Source of the DNA: Paracidovorax wautersii
GTDB taxonomy: Bacteria; Pseudomonadota; Gammaproteobacteria; Burkholderiales; Burkholderiaceae_C
Length of the DNA stretch: 64,000 bases
Direction of reading: 5' to 3'
NCBI RefSeq assembly: GCF_031453675.1
Contig: NZ_JAVIZX010000001.1
Location: 1,364,001-1,428,000 of the forward strand
Under the pieces are notes generated by a model. It ran no database searches. It saw only the letters and a program-made list of their open reading frames with translations, and was not told the origin of the DNA. Position numbers and translations under genes: made by a program. This document shows positions 49,531 to 64,000 of the stretch, one piece after another; position 1 is the first letter of the stretch; every line of letters starts with the position of its first letter.

Positions 49531-50403
49531 ATGTTGTCACTATTCGCATTGCACGAATCCAATCGTTTTGTTCATGTGAGCGAGGTCGAGCGTGGCTTGG
49601 CCTGTGAGTGCCGATGTGCTGTTTGCGGTGAACCGGTTATTGCCCGGCAGGGCGAACTCAGGGAGCACCACTTTGCGCACAGCTCGAACGCCGAACCCTG
49701 CGCTACGAACTACGAATCAGATCTGCACCGCTTCGCCAAGAGAGTAATCATCGAAGCCCGAGGGTTGGTAGTCCCAGTGACTCCCGCTGCATCTCAAGCG
49801 CTGGGATTCGGCGGGCGGTTAGATCCATCTATCCTTTTGGCGTGCACTGACATTGAGGAAGAAGTTGTTGTTGGAGAGTTGCGGCCCGACTTATTGGCAG
49901 CGACGGCTGCAGGGATGACGGTTGCCATTGAAGTCGCCTACTCGTCTTTTTGCAGTGCGGACAAGTGCCTAGCCTACGAGCAGCTAAAACTACCTGCTTT
50001 GGAGATTGATCTCCGTGCGTTCACCCCCACCGCCTTTGATGTTGCCAAAGTCAAACATGCCATCTTGGAGGATGTCGCTGGAAAAGCTTGGCTCTGGCCC
50101 GAGAACACTGTGGCCGAGCAGCCGGTAGATGCTTCTGCTGAGAACGCCCCTACGCAACGCTTCCTCCCGGAGGAAATCGTGACGATCCATGGACGTTGGA
50201 TATCGGTAAAAGAGCTGCCCAGCGGAGATATCGCCATCAAAGCAGTGCGATATGACCCAGATGTCGTCTCTGTTGTGCGAACCGTCGCACGCGCGCATTT
50301 TGGTCGGTACCGTGAGGCGTACCACAACTGGGTCATTCCACGCTTCAGGGCGCAAGCAGCTCGGTTGCAACTGCGTTCTATTGCTTCAGCCGACCTGTGT
50401 TGA
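49531..50403 (+). CDS. CoiA-like nuclease with N-terminal zinc finger
   Basis: A 290-residue protein resembling competence protein CoiA. The N-terminal zinc site is CRCAVCGEPVIARQGELREHHFAH (about residues 28-50), and the nuclease core follows: ESDLHRFAK near 66, ELRPDLLAA near 114 (catalytic Asp) and AIEVAYSSF near 131 (Glu then a non-Lys). The usual ExK is ExA here, so activity is uncertain. The C-terminal 100 residues are of no known fold. Start ATG at 49531. Divergent from the membrane-protein gene; avcD follows 71 bases downstream, same strand. Confidence 0.75.
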   Translation: MLSLFALHESNRFVHVSEVERGLACECRCAVCGEPVIARQGELREHHFAHSSNAEPCATNYESDLHRFAKRVIIEARGLVVPVTPAASQALGFGGRLDPSILLACTDIEEEVVVGELRPDLLAATAAGMTVAIEVAYSSFCSADKCLAYEQLKLPALEIDLRAFTPTAFDVAKVKHAILEDVAGKAWLWPENTVAEQPVDASAENAPTQRFLPEEIVTIHGRWISVKELPSGDIAIKAVRYDPDVVSVVRTVARAHFGRYREAYHNWVIPRFRAQAARLQLRSIASADLC

Positions 50404-50474
50404 GCGTCAGCTGGATGATGTTGCGCAACTTCAAGTAACATGAAAGTTACAGAAAACTCATCAAGGGAGTGGGA

Positions 50475-52034
50475 ATGAGTGCAGTACCCGCATTAAAGGC
50501 TGTGCCGGGAGTTGGCTCCATGACCGATCAAGATGAAAAAACAGCCAAGGATCGGATTAAGGGCACCCACACACCCGAAATTGTCATCGCATTGTGCGGT
50601 CCATTGGGCACACCGTTGCATGATGTAGCCAAGATCTTTCAGCAGCTGCTGCGCGGGCAAGATTACGGTTATACCCACGTCGACATCATAAGATTGAGCG
50701 ATGAGATCCGGGAGATGGCAGCTCTCCCTGCAGAAGCTGATATTGCAGCACTCATCAAAGCGGGGAATGAACTCCGCGAAAAGCAGGGTCGTGCAGTCTT
50801 AGTGCAGCGAGCTATTCGACGCATTTCCCTCACTCGTCAGAAGAAGGGAGGTGACAACGCTGACCCTTCCAACCAGCCTAAGCTTTTTGATGATGAAGTA
50901 GCCGACGCAGTTATCCCCACCCCCATCGAGTGGAACTGTCACATCATCGATTCGATAAAGAACGAAGAGGAGCTTGAACTGCTGCGCTTCGTTTATGGTG
51001 ACATGCTGCATATCGTTGGTGTCTATGCGCCCATCGAACAGCGAATCGCGCGCTTGCAGAAAAAGATTTCTAAGCCGGCGCAAATACACACGTTGATAAA
51101 TCGCGACTCTGGCGAAGAGTTGGACCACGGACAGCAAGTTCAGAACACGTTTCCGCATTCTGATTTCTTCCTTAGGGTTGATGCAGGTACAGATTCGCAA
51201 CTGACGTCACGTGTCCGTCGATTCTTGGATTTGATGCTCGGCACCAGGATCATTACACCGACGGTGGCGGAGCGTGCGATGTACGCAGCGTCGTCGGCTG
51301 CAATGAATTCGGCATGTCTGTCTCGTCAGGTAGGCGCTGCGCTTACTAGCTCCAGCGGGGAGTTGATAGCCACGGGATGGAATGATGTCCCTAAAGCGTT
51401 TGGCGGCCTCTACGAAATTGAAGACCTGCGCGCCTCTGCAGATGACGATCATCGTTGCTACAACAAGGACGGCGGAAAGTGCTTCAACGATGAAGAAAAG
51501 GACTTGATCGCACGGACCGTCATCGACAAGATGGTCGCCAACGGCATCGTGGAAAAAGATAAGACCGAAGAAGCTGTGAGGCTTATTAGGCATGACTCCC
51601 AGCTTCGAAGCCTAATTGAGTTCTCTCGGGCGGTTCATGCCGAAATGCATGCGCTCCTGAACGCGGGAGCGCAGCATGGTTCGAAGGTTCGAGGTGGAAA
51701 GTTGTTCGTTACCACGTATCCCTGCCATTCATGTGCGAGGCACATCGTCGCGGCAGGAGTGCGTGAAGTCTATTTCTTAGAGCCCTACCGCAAGAGCTTG
51801 GCGACCAAGCTCCATGAAGATGCGATAACAGAGCAGGAAACAAACACTCTAAAAGTCAGAATCGTTCCATTTGACGGCGTTGCGCCATCACGCTTCCTCA
51901 AATTTTTCGAGGGTAACGACCGTAAGGACAGCATCACGGGAATGATGCGAAAGAAACCTGCGCGACCGGTGACTGCTGTCACTATGGAAGCGGTCTCGTC
52001 TCTTGAAGGCATCGCGATACGTTCTATACAATAG
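50475..52034 (+). CDS. avcD: AvcD-type anti-phage dCTP/dCMP deaminase
   Basis: A 519-residue protein with the two-part layout of anti-phage deoxycytidine deaminases: an N-terminal P-loop kinase-like domain (about 33-260) and a C-terminal zinc deaminase domain (about 265-500). The deaminase motifs HAE (388-390) and PCHSC (416-420) are intact. The P-loop reads CGPLGTPLHD and lacks the usual GK(S/T). In V. cholerae and E. coli such enzymes deplete dCTP during infection. GGGAGTGGG precedes the ATG at 50475; a GTG six bases upstream is less likely. No AvcI-like repressor RNA could be recognised upstream. Confidence 0.88.
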   Translation: MSAVPALKAVPGVGSMTDQDEKTAKDRIKGTHTPEIVIALCGPLGTPLHDVAKIFQQLLRGQDYGYTHVDIIRLSDEIREMAALPAEADIAALIKAGNELREKQGRAVLVQRAIRRISLTRQKKGGDNADPSNQPKLFDDEVADAVIPTPIEWNCHIIDSIKNEEELELLRFVYGDMLHIVGVYAPIEQRIARLQKKISKPAQIHTLINRDSGEELDHGQQVQNTFPHSDFFLRVDAGTDSQLTSRVRRFLDLMLGTRIITPTVAERAMYAASSAAMNSACLSRQVGAALTSSSGELIATGWNDVPKAFGGLYEIEDLRASADDDHRCYNKDGGKCFNDEEKDLIARTVIDKMVANGIVEKDKTEEAVRLIRHDSQLRSLIEFSRAVHAEMHALLNAGAQHGSKVRGGKLFVTTYPCHSCARHIVAAGVREVYFLEPYRKSLATKLHEDAITEQETNTLKVRIVPFDGVAPSRFLKFFEGNDRKDSITGMMRKKPARPVTAVTMEAVSSLEGIAIRSIQ

Positions 52035-52097
52035 TGCGGTTTGCCGGGACACAAGATCTTTGCCTGATGTCCCGTCCCAAAAGATCTGGAGCCTCCC

Positions 52098-52307
52098 ATG
52101 ACCCGCGATTCCGAGAAGCAATTGGAGTTGGACTTCGACGGAGATACCGAGTCGAGCGAGCGAACCTTACACGTGCAGAGCGCGCGTGCTTCTGGTTTGG
52201 TCGTCTGCTTCAGCACACACCTCCAATTGCGCCGCGCCCACGAAGAAAAAGCGAAAGACGCCAAGATGCTTGAACGCATCACTAGTCGCGTTCGGCATTT
52301 CCGGTAA
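52098..52307 (+). CDS. Small protein following the deaminase gene
   Basis: A 69-residue charged protein (acidic N-terminus LELDFDGDTESSERTL; a hydrophobic segment SGLVVCFSTHLQL; basic C-terminus RAHEEKAKDAKMLERITSRVRHFR). CTGGAG lies about 9 bases before the ATG. No family known to me. It starts 64 bases after avcD, same strand, before a terminator, so it is likely in the same transcript and a candidate partner or regulator of the deaminase. Confidence 0.5.
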   Translation: MTRDSEKQLELDFDGDTESSERTLHVQSARASGLVVCFSTHLQLRRAHEEKAKDAKMLERITSRVRHFR

Positions 52308-52916
52308 CTTCCCCTAGCGCTGGCTTAATAGCCAGACAGCAACAGAAGCAATACGGCAATCTGACTCATTTTTCAGTACAACTGACCCGTGATTGCTGTG
52401 TGGCTCGACCATCTGACGCTCATAGAGAAAAGCCGGCGCAAGCCGGTTTTTTCACTTCTGAGGCCTGACTTGACAGTAACACACGGCGCAGGTTTGGGTT
52501 AGCAGCGATTGCGGCCCGTCAAGTTGGGTAGAGCACTATACAACTAGCCTACTACGTGTCACCCGCACTGCAAAGTGCGGCAACGCGCTACCTATCGGTG
52601 TGGTGGGCAGCTCTGTCAGCTCCAGACGGAAACCAGCTCGGCAATCTTGGTTGCAACGACCGCCATGGGGTCTTCTGAAGTATCAAGTCCGCTTCTCGAC
52701 ACCACCATGGGGCTTACATCTCGACCGGGAGTGAGCCACCGGATTCCAGTTCAATCTTCAAACACAGACTAGCCAGCTGAGGTGCACGCTTGCGTTTTTG
52801 GCCGCCTGTTTGTCACGCACAATGTCATCAACCTGATTATTTAATTCGACCGTCAATGGACAAACATATAACCAATTGCAGTCTTTTAGTCGTCTGCCTT
52901 GGATGAGGAGTCATCG
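52308..52916. other. Intergenic region between the deaminase unit and the restriction operon
   Basis: 600 bases without a supported gene. A terminator lies at 52428-52452, and the AT-rich last 130 bases (52790-52916) should hold the promoter of the WYL-regulator/hsd operon. I could not identify the operator. Confidence 0.45.
52428..52452 (+). terminator. Rho-independent terminator after the deaminase unit
   Basis: AAAAGCCGGC-GCAA-GCCGGTTTTTT: short GC stem with a T6 run. Confidence 0.75.
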
Positions 52917-53825
52917 GTGACCCAACCCCAGCGCGGCGAAACCTTGAGCCACGCCCAGCGCGAGCGGCTGGCTTACATCGACTTCAGGCTCTACTTCTTT
53001 GGTGAGATCGGTCGCCCAGACCTGATTGAGCGCTTCGGTGTGGCTCCGGCAGGGGCGACACGCGATTTGGCGCTGTACCGGGAAATCGCGCCGCAGAACA
53101 TCACCTTCGACGGCAGCAACAAGATCTACCGTATCGGCAAGACGTTCTCCCCGATCTTCGAGCACGCGACGCAGCGTGTCTTGTCGGCGCTTGCTCTTGG
53201 GTTTGGCGACGGAGTGAGCGTCGAGTCGCAACTGCTGCTGCCCTGCGAATCCCCCGTAGCTTTGAGCAGCCCCCGGATGGATGTGCTGGCACCTATTTGC
53301 CGAGCCATCCACGCCAAGCGAACCGTCGCCATCCGCTACCACTCGATGAGCAGCGGAGAGTCCGAGCGGATCATCGTTCCCTTTGCGCTGGTTGATACCG
53401 GCCTGCGCTGGCACGTCCGGGCCTTTGATTGCAAGAGCGGAGAGTTTCGGGACTTCGTCGTCACCCGTATCGAAGCGCCGACGCTGCTCGACGAGGAGCC
53501 ACAGGCCAACGAACGGCCGGACAACGACATCCAGTGGACGCGCATCGTCGAGCTGGACTTCGTGCCGCACCCGCGCCTTGAACGCCCCGAGATCATCAGG
53601 ATGGACTACGGGATGACCGACGGCTCGATCCGGATGCGCGTTCGCGCCGCTGTCGCGGGCTACATGCTGCTGCGCTGGAGCGTGGACTGCTCGCCTGACC
53701 ACCGGCTCAAGGAAGAACAGTACCGCCTGTGGCTCAGCGATCCGCTGGCGCTGTACGGCGTTGAGAACGCAAAGCTCGCGCCGGGGTATCAGGCCCCGGC
53801 AGCAAAGACATTACGCAAAGGGTAA
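52917..53825 (+). CDS. WYL-domain transcriptional regulator of the BrxR/CapW type
   Basis: A 302-residue protein: an N-terminal winged helix (about 12-85; [26 protein letters not shown] and the [18 protein letters not shown] wing), a WYL domain (about 120-200; [10 protein letters not shown] and LRWHVRAFD) and a C-terminal WCX-like domain. This arrangement and length are those of BrxR and CapW, repressors at the head of BREX and CBASS loci that sense infection. The start GTG at 52917 follows GAGGAG by 6 bases; a TTG at 52899 is less likely. hsdM begins 7 bases after its stop, so it heads and probably represses the restriction operon. Confidence 0.85.
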   Translation: MTQPQRGETLSHAQRERLAYIDFRLYFFGEIGRPDLIERFGVAPAGATRDLALYREIAPQNITFDGSNKIYRIGKTFSPIFEHATQRVLSALALGFGDGVSVESQLLLPCESPVALSSPRMDVLAPICRAIHAKRTVAIRYHSMSSGESERIIVPFALVDTGLRWHVRAFDCKSGEFRDFVVTRIEAPTLLDEEPQANERPDNDIQWTRIVELDFVPHPRLERPEIIRMDYGMTDGSIRMRVRAAVAGYMLLRWSVDCSPDHRLKEEQYRLWLSDPLALYGVENAKLAPGYQAPAAKTLRKG

Positions 53826-53832
53826 AAACAAT

Positions 53833-56701
<2,869 letters not shown>

Positions 56702-56705
56702 TCAG

Positions 56706-57752
56706 ATGAAGCTTCAGCTCGACCCCAATAATTATGAGGCCTGTCCACCATACAACGAATGGTTGGATGAGCAGTACTCAGAACAGTCGGGCGGAACACT
56801 CGACATCCTTGGTTATCAGCCAAGGCCAAGTTTTGTTCTTTTCACCATGAGTCCGGATACCTATGAAGCTACATTTTCGGACTTCACACAACAGCGCGAA
56901 GAAGGAATAAAGGAATCCGTATGCAATCAATTTCCATCACCGATTGCCTACTATTTCTACCGATTCGAGAATGGGTACGAAAGTGATCTGCAGCGCCTTC
57001 ATCTTCTCCGCGACACCTGGGAGTCAGTCATCGACATCCTGCACGCGCTCGCGGTGGCGGAATGCCGTCATCGAAATATTCAGGTCGTAGATCCGCTCAA
57101 GTTTAAGGACTTGTTCACCGACAGTGTTGCAAAAAGGCTCGAAAACATCGAGGGAATAACTGCCCAGCTGAGTGCCGCAGGAATTTTACCAGCCGTCGCA
57201 AAAATATCTCCAGCGGCGACACTCGCAGCGATGAAGGAGCTCAACCAGTCCCGAAACGCCTTCTCACATAGCGCTGCGCAGTCTGAAGCGCAGGCACGGA
57301 GCTGGATCAGCGAATGCTATGTAGACGTCGTTGAGGTTCTTGCAGAGCTGGATGGCCTGGAAGACATCCAAATCGTTCGGTATTTGAGTCAGGTCGATGG
57401 AACAACTCTGAGATGTGAAATATTCAGAGGACACAGTTCTACCAGGACAATTCAGAATATCAAGATCAGTCATCAGCAAATGCTTGACTCTGCGAAATAT
57501 TTCCAGCAAGGGCAGATGCTAGTGATTGCTGATGGGTTAATTTTTGGGCTTCGTCCAATGGTTTATTTTCGTGAGGACGGCGTGGGTCACACGACTCGTC
57601 TTTGCATCTTTAGAAAGACACGAGGGGAAGAGCCCGATCGGCGGCTTGAGTACGAAGTTATTGGTGAAGCCGTGCGTCACGAAGAAAGCCGAAAAAACTT
57701 CGCAACAGAAATAAATGAGTTGCGGGGGGTTTTTGGATTGGGGGCTGAATAG
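56706..57752 (+). CDS. HEPN-motif protein embedded in the hsd operon
   Basis: A 348-residue protein of no assigned family. A helical middle region (about 95-215) ends in [10 protein letters not shown], where R183-N-x3-H188 fits the RX4-6H active-site motif of HEPN ribonucleases. The flanking helices ([18 protein letters not shown] and [16 protein letters not shown]) fit a HEPN bundle. The C-terminal domain (about 220-348) is beta-rich. It starts 4 bases after hsdS and ends 34 bases before hsdR. By analogy with RNases kept with type I systems (PrrC, RloC), it may act when restriction is disabled; that is inference. Confidence 0.7.
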   Translation: MKLQLDPNNYEACPPYNEWLDEQYSEQSGGTLDILGYQPRPSFVLFTMSPDTYEATFSDFTQQREEGIKESVCNQFPSPIAYYFYRFENGYESDLQRLHLLRDTWESVIDILHALAVAECRHRNIQVVDPLKFKDLFTDSVAKRLENIEGITAQLSAAGILPAVAKISPAATLAAMKELNQSRNAFSHSAAQSEAQARSWISECYVDVVEVLAELDGLEDIQIVRYLSQVDGTTLRCEIFRGHSSTRTIQNIKISHQQMLDSAKYFQQGQMLVIADGLIFGLRPMVYFREDGVGHTTRLCIFRKTRGEEPDRRLEYEVIGEAVRHEESRKNFATEINELRGVFGLGAE

Positions 57753-57786
57753 AAATGTACAAATCCAGAATCGCAGGAGAACAATA

Positions 57787-60933
<3,147 letters not shown>

Positions 60934-60988
60934 GCATTGGCGAGAACCGTCACGTCACTGACGCAAGAACAAAGGGAATCTGAGAGTT

Positions 60989-62821
60989 ATGGCCCGCATC
61001 GAAAACCACAAATACAGCATCGAGGAGGCGTTCCGGGAATGCTTCTACATCGTCCCGGACTACCAGCGCGAGTACGTCTGGACGGACAAGGAAGTGCATC
61101 AGCTGCTGGAGGACATCGGCGAGCAGATCGATGTGGGCACAACACGCGAATACTTCATCGGTACCGTGCTGGTGTCGCCGACCGACCAGAAGAACCACTA
61201 CGAGGTCATCGACGGCCAGCAGCGTCTGACCACGTTCTTCCTGTTGCTGTGCGCATTGCGGCATCTCTTGCAACAGGAGCCGGAAGCCCAGCACCTCAAC
61301 CGGCTAATTTCCGACAGCTACACCGGCAGCACCGGGATCGTGACTCGTCTCAAGCTTGACCCTCGTTATGAAAGCGCGGCTGAGGTCATGGCCAAGGTGG
61401 TCGAGATCAACGGCGATCCCGTGGCCTTGCGCTCCGGCGTTCAGGCATCGGGGATTGCCAGCTTCGGATCTCTAGAAAACCTCATCAACGCCTACTCAAC
61501 TTTGTACCGTTATCTGAAAGACAACTACGACGACGCCGTCAAGCTCAAGAGGTATTGGTTCTATCTGGCTACAAACGTCGTGTTCATCCAAATCTCTACC
61601 GACGTGAGCAGCGCGCTGAAGATTTTCGAGACCATCAACGAGCGCGGCGTGGGCCTGAACCCGATGGACCTGCTCAAGAACCTGCTGTTCACGCAGGTCA
61701 AGCAAGCTCAGTTCACCCAGCTCAAGGACGAGTGGAAAAAGATCACTAAGCCGCTGGAGAAGGAGAAGGAAAAGCCGCTGCGCTTCCTGCGCTACTTCCT
61801 GATGGCCAACTACGTCATCAAAAACGAGCGCGGCGACGCGGTGGTGCGTGAGGACGAAATCTACGACTGGTTCATAGCCAAGGACAACGCGGCGCTGTGC
61901 GATTACGCAGGCAAGCCCTTCGAATTCGTGCGCAAAGTGATCCGCAACGTCGAGCACTACCTGGCCTTTGCCAACGGGCTGGGCAACGACGGCAGGCCAA
62001 GTCTGGCAATGGACAGCCTCAAACGGCTGGCAGGCGGCGCGTTCAGCTTGCACTTCGTCCTGCTGCTCGCAGCGGCGAATTTCCCCAAGCCGCTGTTCGA
62101 CCATTTCGTGGCGCAGCTGGAGAGCTTCCTCTTCTACTACATCTTCACCAAGACACCGACCAAGGATCTAGAACGCAGCTTCTCCCAGTGGGCCGACGAG
62201 CTGCGCGTGATTGCTGAGACCGGCGATCCGGTGAAACAGAAGGTGCAGCTTAACGCGTTCATTGCCGAGCGCTTCGAGAAGAACATGGCGGGCAAATCAC
62301 AGGAGCTGGCCGACGCCCTCAAGCGTTTCACCCTGTACTCGATGCAGCAGTACCGCACGCGTTATCTGTTGGCGCGCCTGACGCAGCACGTCGATATGGC
62401 TTTCAGCGGGCTGAAGGCGCCAGGCAGCCTGGAGCCGTTCACCAATCTGGAAATCGAGCACATCCTGCCCAACAAGCCAGAGGACGATCTGCGCAGCAAG
62501 TGGGCTACGGAGAATCCGGGGATGGCCTACGACGACTTCAAGAACCGATTGGGCAATCTGACTTTGCTGGAGAAGCCCATCAACATCGTCGCAGGCAATG
62601 ATTTCTACACGGCCAAGCAGATCGAATACAGCAAGAGCGGCAACTATCTGACTCGCAGTCTGGTGGCGCTGACCGACGTTGGGCAAAACACGTCCATCTC
62701 GCGGATTAACGCAAAGCTGGAGGCTTTCCCTGCGTGGAATGCGGCAAGCATCGAACAAAGGCACGCAACGCTTATAGCGTTGGCGCAGGACGTCTGGAAG
62801 ACCAACGCCATCGATGTCTAG
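60989..62821 (+). CDS. DUF262-DUF1524 (GmrSD-like) type IV restriction protein
   Basis: A 610-residue fusion. DUF262 (ParB/Srx-like NTPase) starts with YIVPDYQREYVW near 20 and has the motif VIDGQQRLTTF at 74-84. A long helical middle follows, then the DUF1524 HNH nuclease with EIEHILPNK near 488 and FKNRLGNLTLLEKPIN near 515. GmrSD-type enzymes cleave modified (for example glucosylated hydroxymethylcytosine) phage DNA, complementing the upstream type I system, which cuts unmodified DNA. It starts 55 bases after hsdR, same strand, last gene before the right transposon end. Confidence 0.9.
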   Translation: MARIENHKYSIEEAFRECFYIVPDYQREYVWTDKEVHQLLEDIGEQIDVGTTREYFIGTVLVSPTDQKNHYEVIDGQQRLTTFFLLLCALRHLLQQEPEAQHLNRLISDSYTGSTGIVTRLKLDPRYESAAEVMAKVVEINGDPVALRSGVQASGIASFGSLENLINAYSTLYRYLKDNYDDAVKLKRYWFYLATNVVFIQISTDVSSALKIFETINERGVGLNPMDLLKNLLFTQVKQAQFTQLKDEWKKITKPLEKEKEKPLRFLRYFLMANYVIKNERGDAVVREDEIYDWFIAKDNAALCDYAGKPFEFVRKVIRNVEHYLAFANGLGNDGRPSLAMDSLKRLAGGAFSLHFVLLLAAANFPKPLFDHFVAQLESFLFYYIFTKTPTKDLERSFSQWADELRVIAETGDPVKQKVQLNAFIAERFEKNMAGKSQELADALKRFTLYSMQQYRTRYLLARLTQHVDMAFSGLKAPGSLEPFTNLEIEHILPNKPEDDLRSKWATENPGMAYDDFKNRLGNLTLLEKPINIVAGNDFYTAKQIEYSKSGNYLTRSLVALTDVGQNTSISRINAKLEAFPAWNAASIEQRHATLIALAQDVWKTNAIDV

Positions 62822-63062
62822 TCAAAGGGGGGGCGGCACTGCGCTCACTTGTAACCTGCCCGAGAGCAAAAGCCGATGACCAGGTCGGCGTCGTTGGCTC
62901 AGGGTTACCTGGTGCAGCCAGCCGAATGACCGGACCTATTCGAAGCAGGCGTCCAGACCGCCTCACGAATGAACCCAAACAACCTCAAGCTGCCCACCAT
63001 TGCTCGCGCAACTTCAAAAATCAAGAAGCTATTGATCTAAGTGTTACGACTGCCCCCGCGAC

Positions 63063-63092
63063 AAAAAAGGCGCTTCAGATGAGCGCCTTTTC
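63063..63092 (-). terminator. Bidirectional terminator inside the right end
   Basis: AAAAGGCGCT-TCAGATG-AGCGCCTTTT, with six T after the stem on the minus strand and four on the plus strand. It lies 124-153 bases beyond the gyrB stop, inside the transposon, and so would end gyrB transcripts after insertion. It also stops transcripts from the cargo. Confidence 0.85.
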
Positions 63093-63167
63093 CATTTTCT
63101 CTAACTGCACTGTTGCACTAACTTGGCAAAGTTTGCACTTTCTCTGTTTGAGAGGACATGCAGCGAG

Positions 63168-63212
63168 ATTTGCAAATAGTGAGAATATTTGCAAGATCAA
63201 TGAGAACCTACA
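63168..63212 (-). repeat. Right transposon end
   Basis: Read inward (minus strand) it begins TGTAGGTTCTCATTGATC, the inverted copy of the left terminus with one change in 18, and continues with a site TTCTCA-N6-TTGCAAAT and a second, ATTCTCA-CTAT-TTGCAAAT (63168-63187). These are the same motif as in the left end. Confidence 0.88.
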
Positions 63213-63217
63213 GACTC
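63213..63217. other. Target-site duplication, right copy (overlaps gyrB stop)
   Basis: GACTC directly after the terminal ACA of the element. Positions 63216-63217 are also part of the gyrB TGA (63216-63218, minus strand). Confidence 0.9.
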
Positions 63218-64000
63218 AAACGTCGATATTGCCCGCGCGCAGCGCGTTGGTCTCGATGAAATCCCGGCGCGGCTCCACCTCATCCCCCATCAGCATGGTA
63301 AACACGCGGTCGGCCTCGATCGCATCGTCGATCTGCACGCGCAGCAGGCGGCGCACTTCGGGGTCCATGGTGGTTTCCCAGAGCTGCTCGGGGTTCATCT
63401 CGCCCAGGCCCTTGTAGCGCTGGCGGCTGGTGGTGCGTTCGGCCTCGGAGATGAGCCAGGCCATGGCCTGGCGGAAGTCGCCGATCTTCTCTTCCTTCTG
63501 CTTCTCGCCTTCGCCACGCAGCGCCTTGGCGCCTTCGCCGATGAGGCCGCGGAAGGTGTTGGCGGCTTCGGCCAGGGCGGCGTAGTCGGCGCCGTGCACG
63601 AAGTCCTGCGTGATGATGCTGCTCTTGACGTTGCCGTGGTGGCGGCGGCTGATGCGCAGGATGGGCTTGTCGGTGCGGGCGTCGAACTCGCCGGCCACTT
63701 CGGCGGGAATGCCGTTGGTGGACAGCTCGCGCAGCTTGGCCTGCAGGGCGACGGCGCTGGCTTCGGCGTCCGCCACGGTGTCCAGGTTCAGGCTGATGCC
63801 GTCGGCGATGGCGCGCAGCGCTTCCTGGTCCATGAAGGCGGACAGGCGGTCGATGACGTGCTCGGCCAGCTGGTGCTTGCGCGCCAGCTCGGACAGCGTC
63901 TCGCCGGTGATGGTCTGCGCGTTGGCGCCGCCGGTGGTCACGCTGGCGTCCTTGAGCGCCACGCGCAGCAGGAAGGTGTCCAGCGCGGGGCCGTCCTTGA
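63216..64000 (-). CDS. gyrB: DNA gyrase subunit B, C-terminal part (runs off right edge)
   Basis: The last 260 or so residues of GyrB, the ATPase subunit of DNA gyrase. The Toprim-tail signature [22 protein letters not shown] is near the C-terminus, followed by the conserved ending [23 protein letters not shown]. An insertion of about 165 residues relative to Gram-positive GyrB, typical of proteobacteria, precedes it. Its stop codon borders the transposon, and the coding sequence is intact up to the stop. dnaN and dnaA would be expected beyond the right edge. Confidence 0.95.
   Translation of the reverse strand, partial: KDGPALDTFLLRVALKDASVTTGGANAQTITGETLSELARKHQLAEHVIDRLSAFMDQEALRAIADGISLNLDTVADAEASAVALQAKLRELSTNGIPAEVAGEFDARTDKPILRISRRHHGNVKSSIITQDFVHGADYAALAEAANTFRGLIGEGAKALRGEGEKQKEEKIGDFRQAMAWLISEAERTTSRQRYKGLGEMNPEQLWETTMDPEVRRLLRVQIDDAIEADRVFTMLMGDEVEPRRDFIETNALRAGNIDV

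Larger units (their letters stand above)
62822..63215. other. Non-coding right margin of the element
   Basis: 390 bases with no supported gene: about 240 bases of unremarkable sequence, a terminator at 63063-63092 and the right end motifs up to 63212, then the target duplication. Confidence 0.6.

Noticed and set aside
50404-50474. AvcI-type antitoxin RNA upstream of avcD
   Set aside because: Only 71 bases separate the genes and I see no conserved hairpin or own terminator; RNA data would be needed.

Overview
The window looks like the chromosome of a Comamonadaceae betaproteobacterium, most likely Acidovorax or a close relative. Base composition is high-GC outside one island. A family of intergenic repeats built around ATAGCTGCTTGCGCTTAT recurs, as is familiar from that family. 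The housekeeping proteins (BktB-type thiolase, RdgC, an H-NS-like protein with a GRG motif, DUF3297) fit Burkholderiales. This assignment is inference from content, not a database match.

Layout. 1-4 kb: the start of a chemotaxis receptor and a copper-efflux module (copA facing copZ-cueR, with two CueR-type promoters between them). 4-12.4 kb: fatty-acid/PHB enzymes (enoyl-CoA hydratase, bktB), small conserved proteins, an SpmA/SpmB-like membrane protein, rdgC, a Spy-like protein and PagL. 12.4-13.3 kb: about 1.2 kb with no gene, carrying DnaA boxes and two copies of a DnaA box / GC spacer / TAC-triplet / AT-rich module. I read it as a bipartite chromosomal origin. 13.6-37.7 kb: an H-NS-like protein, a 1525-residue GGDEF-EAL sensor, aroG, leuA, hom behind a threonine/isoleucine attenuator, dinG, two OsmC proteins, a response-regulator diguanylate cyclase, an acylphosphatase, a secreted nuclease and other ordinary genes. 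37.8-38.9 kb: a DUF4268 protein lying just outside the island.

38,991-63,212: a complete Tn7-like transposon of 24,222 bp. Its ends are inverted repeats beginning TGT(G/A)GGTTCTCATTGATC, backed by further end-type repeats, and it is flanked by a perfect 5-bp target duplication (GACTC). The right duplication overlaps the stop codon of gyrB, so the 3' end of gyrB is the inferred attachment site. The transposition operon runs leftward: tnsA, tnsB, a short ORF that may be a shifted tnsB tail, tnsC, a tniQ split by a frameshift, and a larger TnsD-like tniQ. Almost every junction overlaps.

The cargo is largely anti-phage. Between tnsA and the gyrB-side end lie an HTH protein; a divergent pair of a two-TM membrane protein and a CoiA-like nuclease; an AvcD-type dCTP/dCMP deaminase with a small downstream ORF; a WYL regulator of the BrxR/CapW type; a type I restriction operon with a HEPN-motif gene inserted between hsdS and hsdR; and a DUF262-DUF1524 (GmrSD-like) type IV restriction protein. 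On the other side are a metallophosphoesterase coupled to a small protein and a directly repeated segment. The right edge is the 3' part of gyrB.
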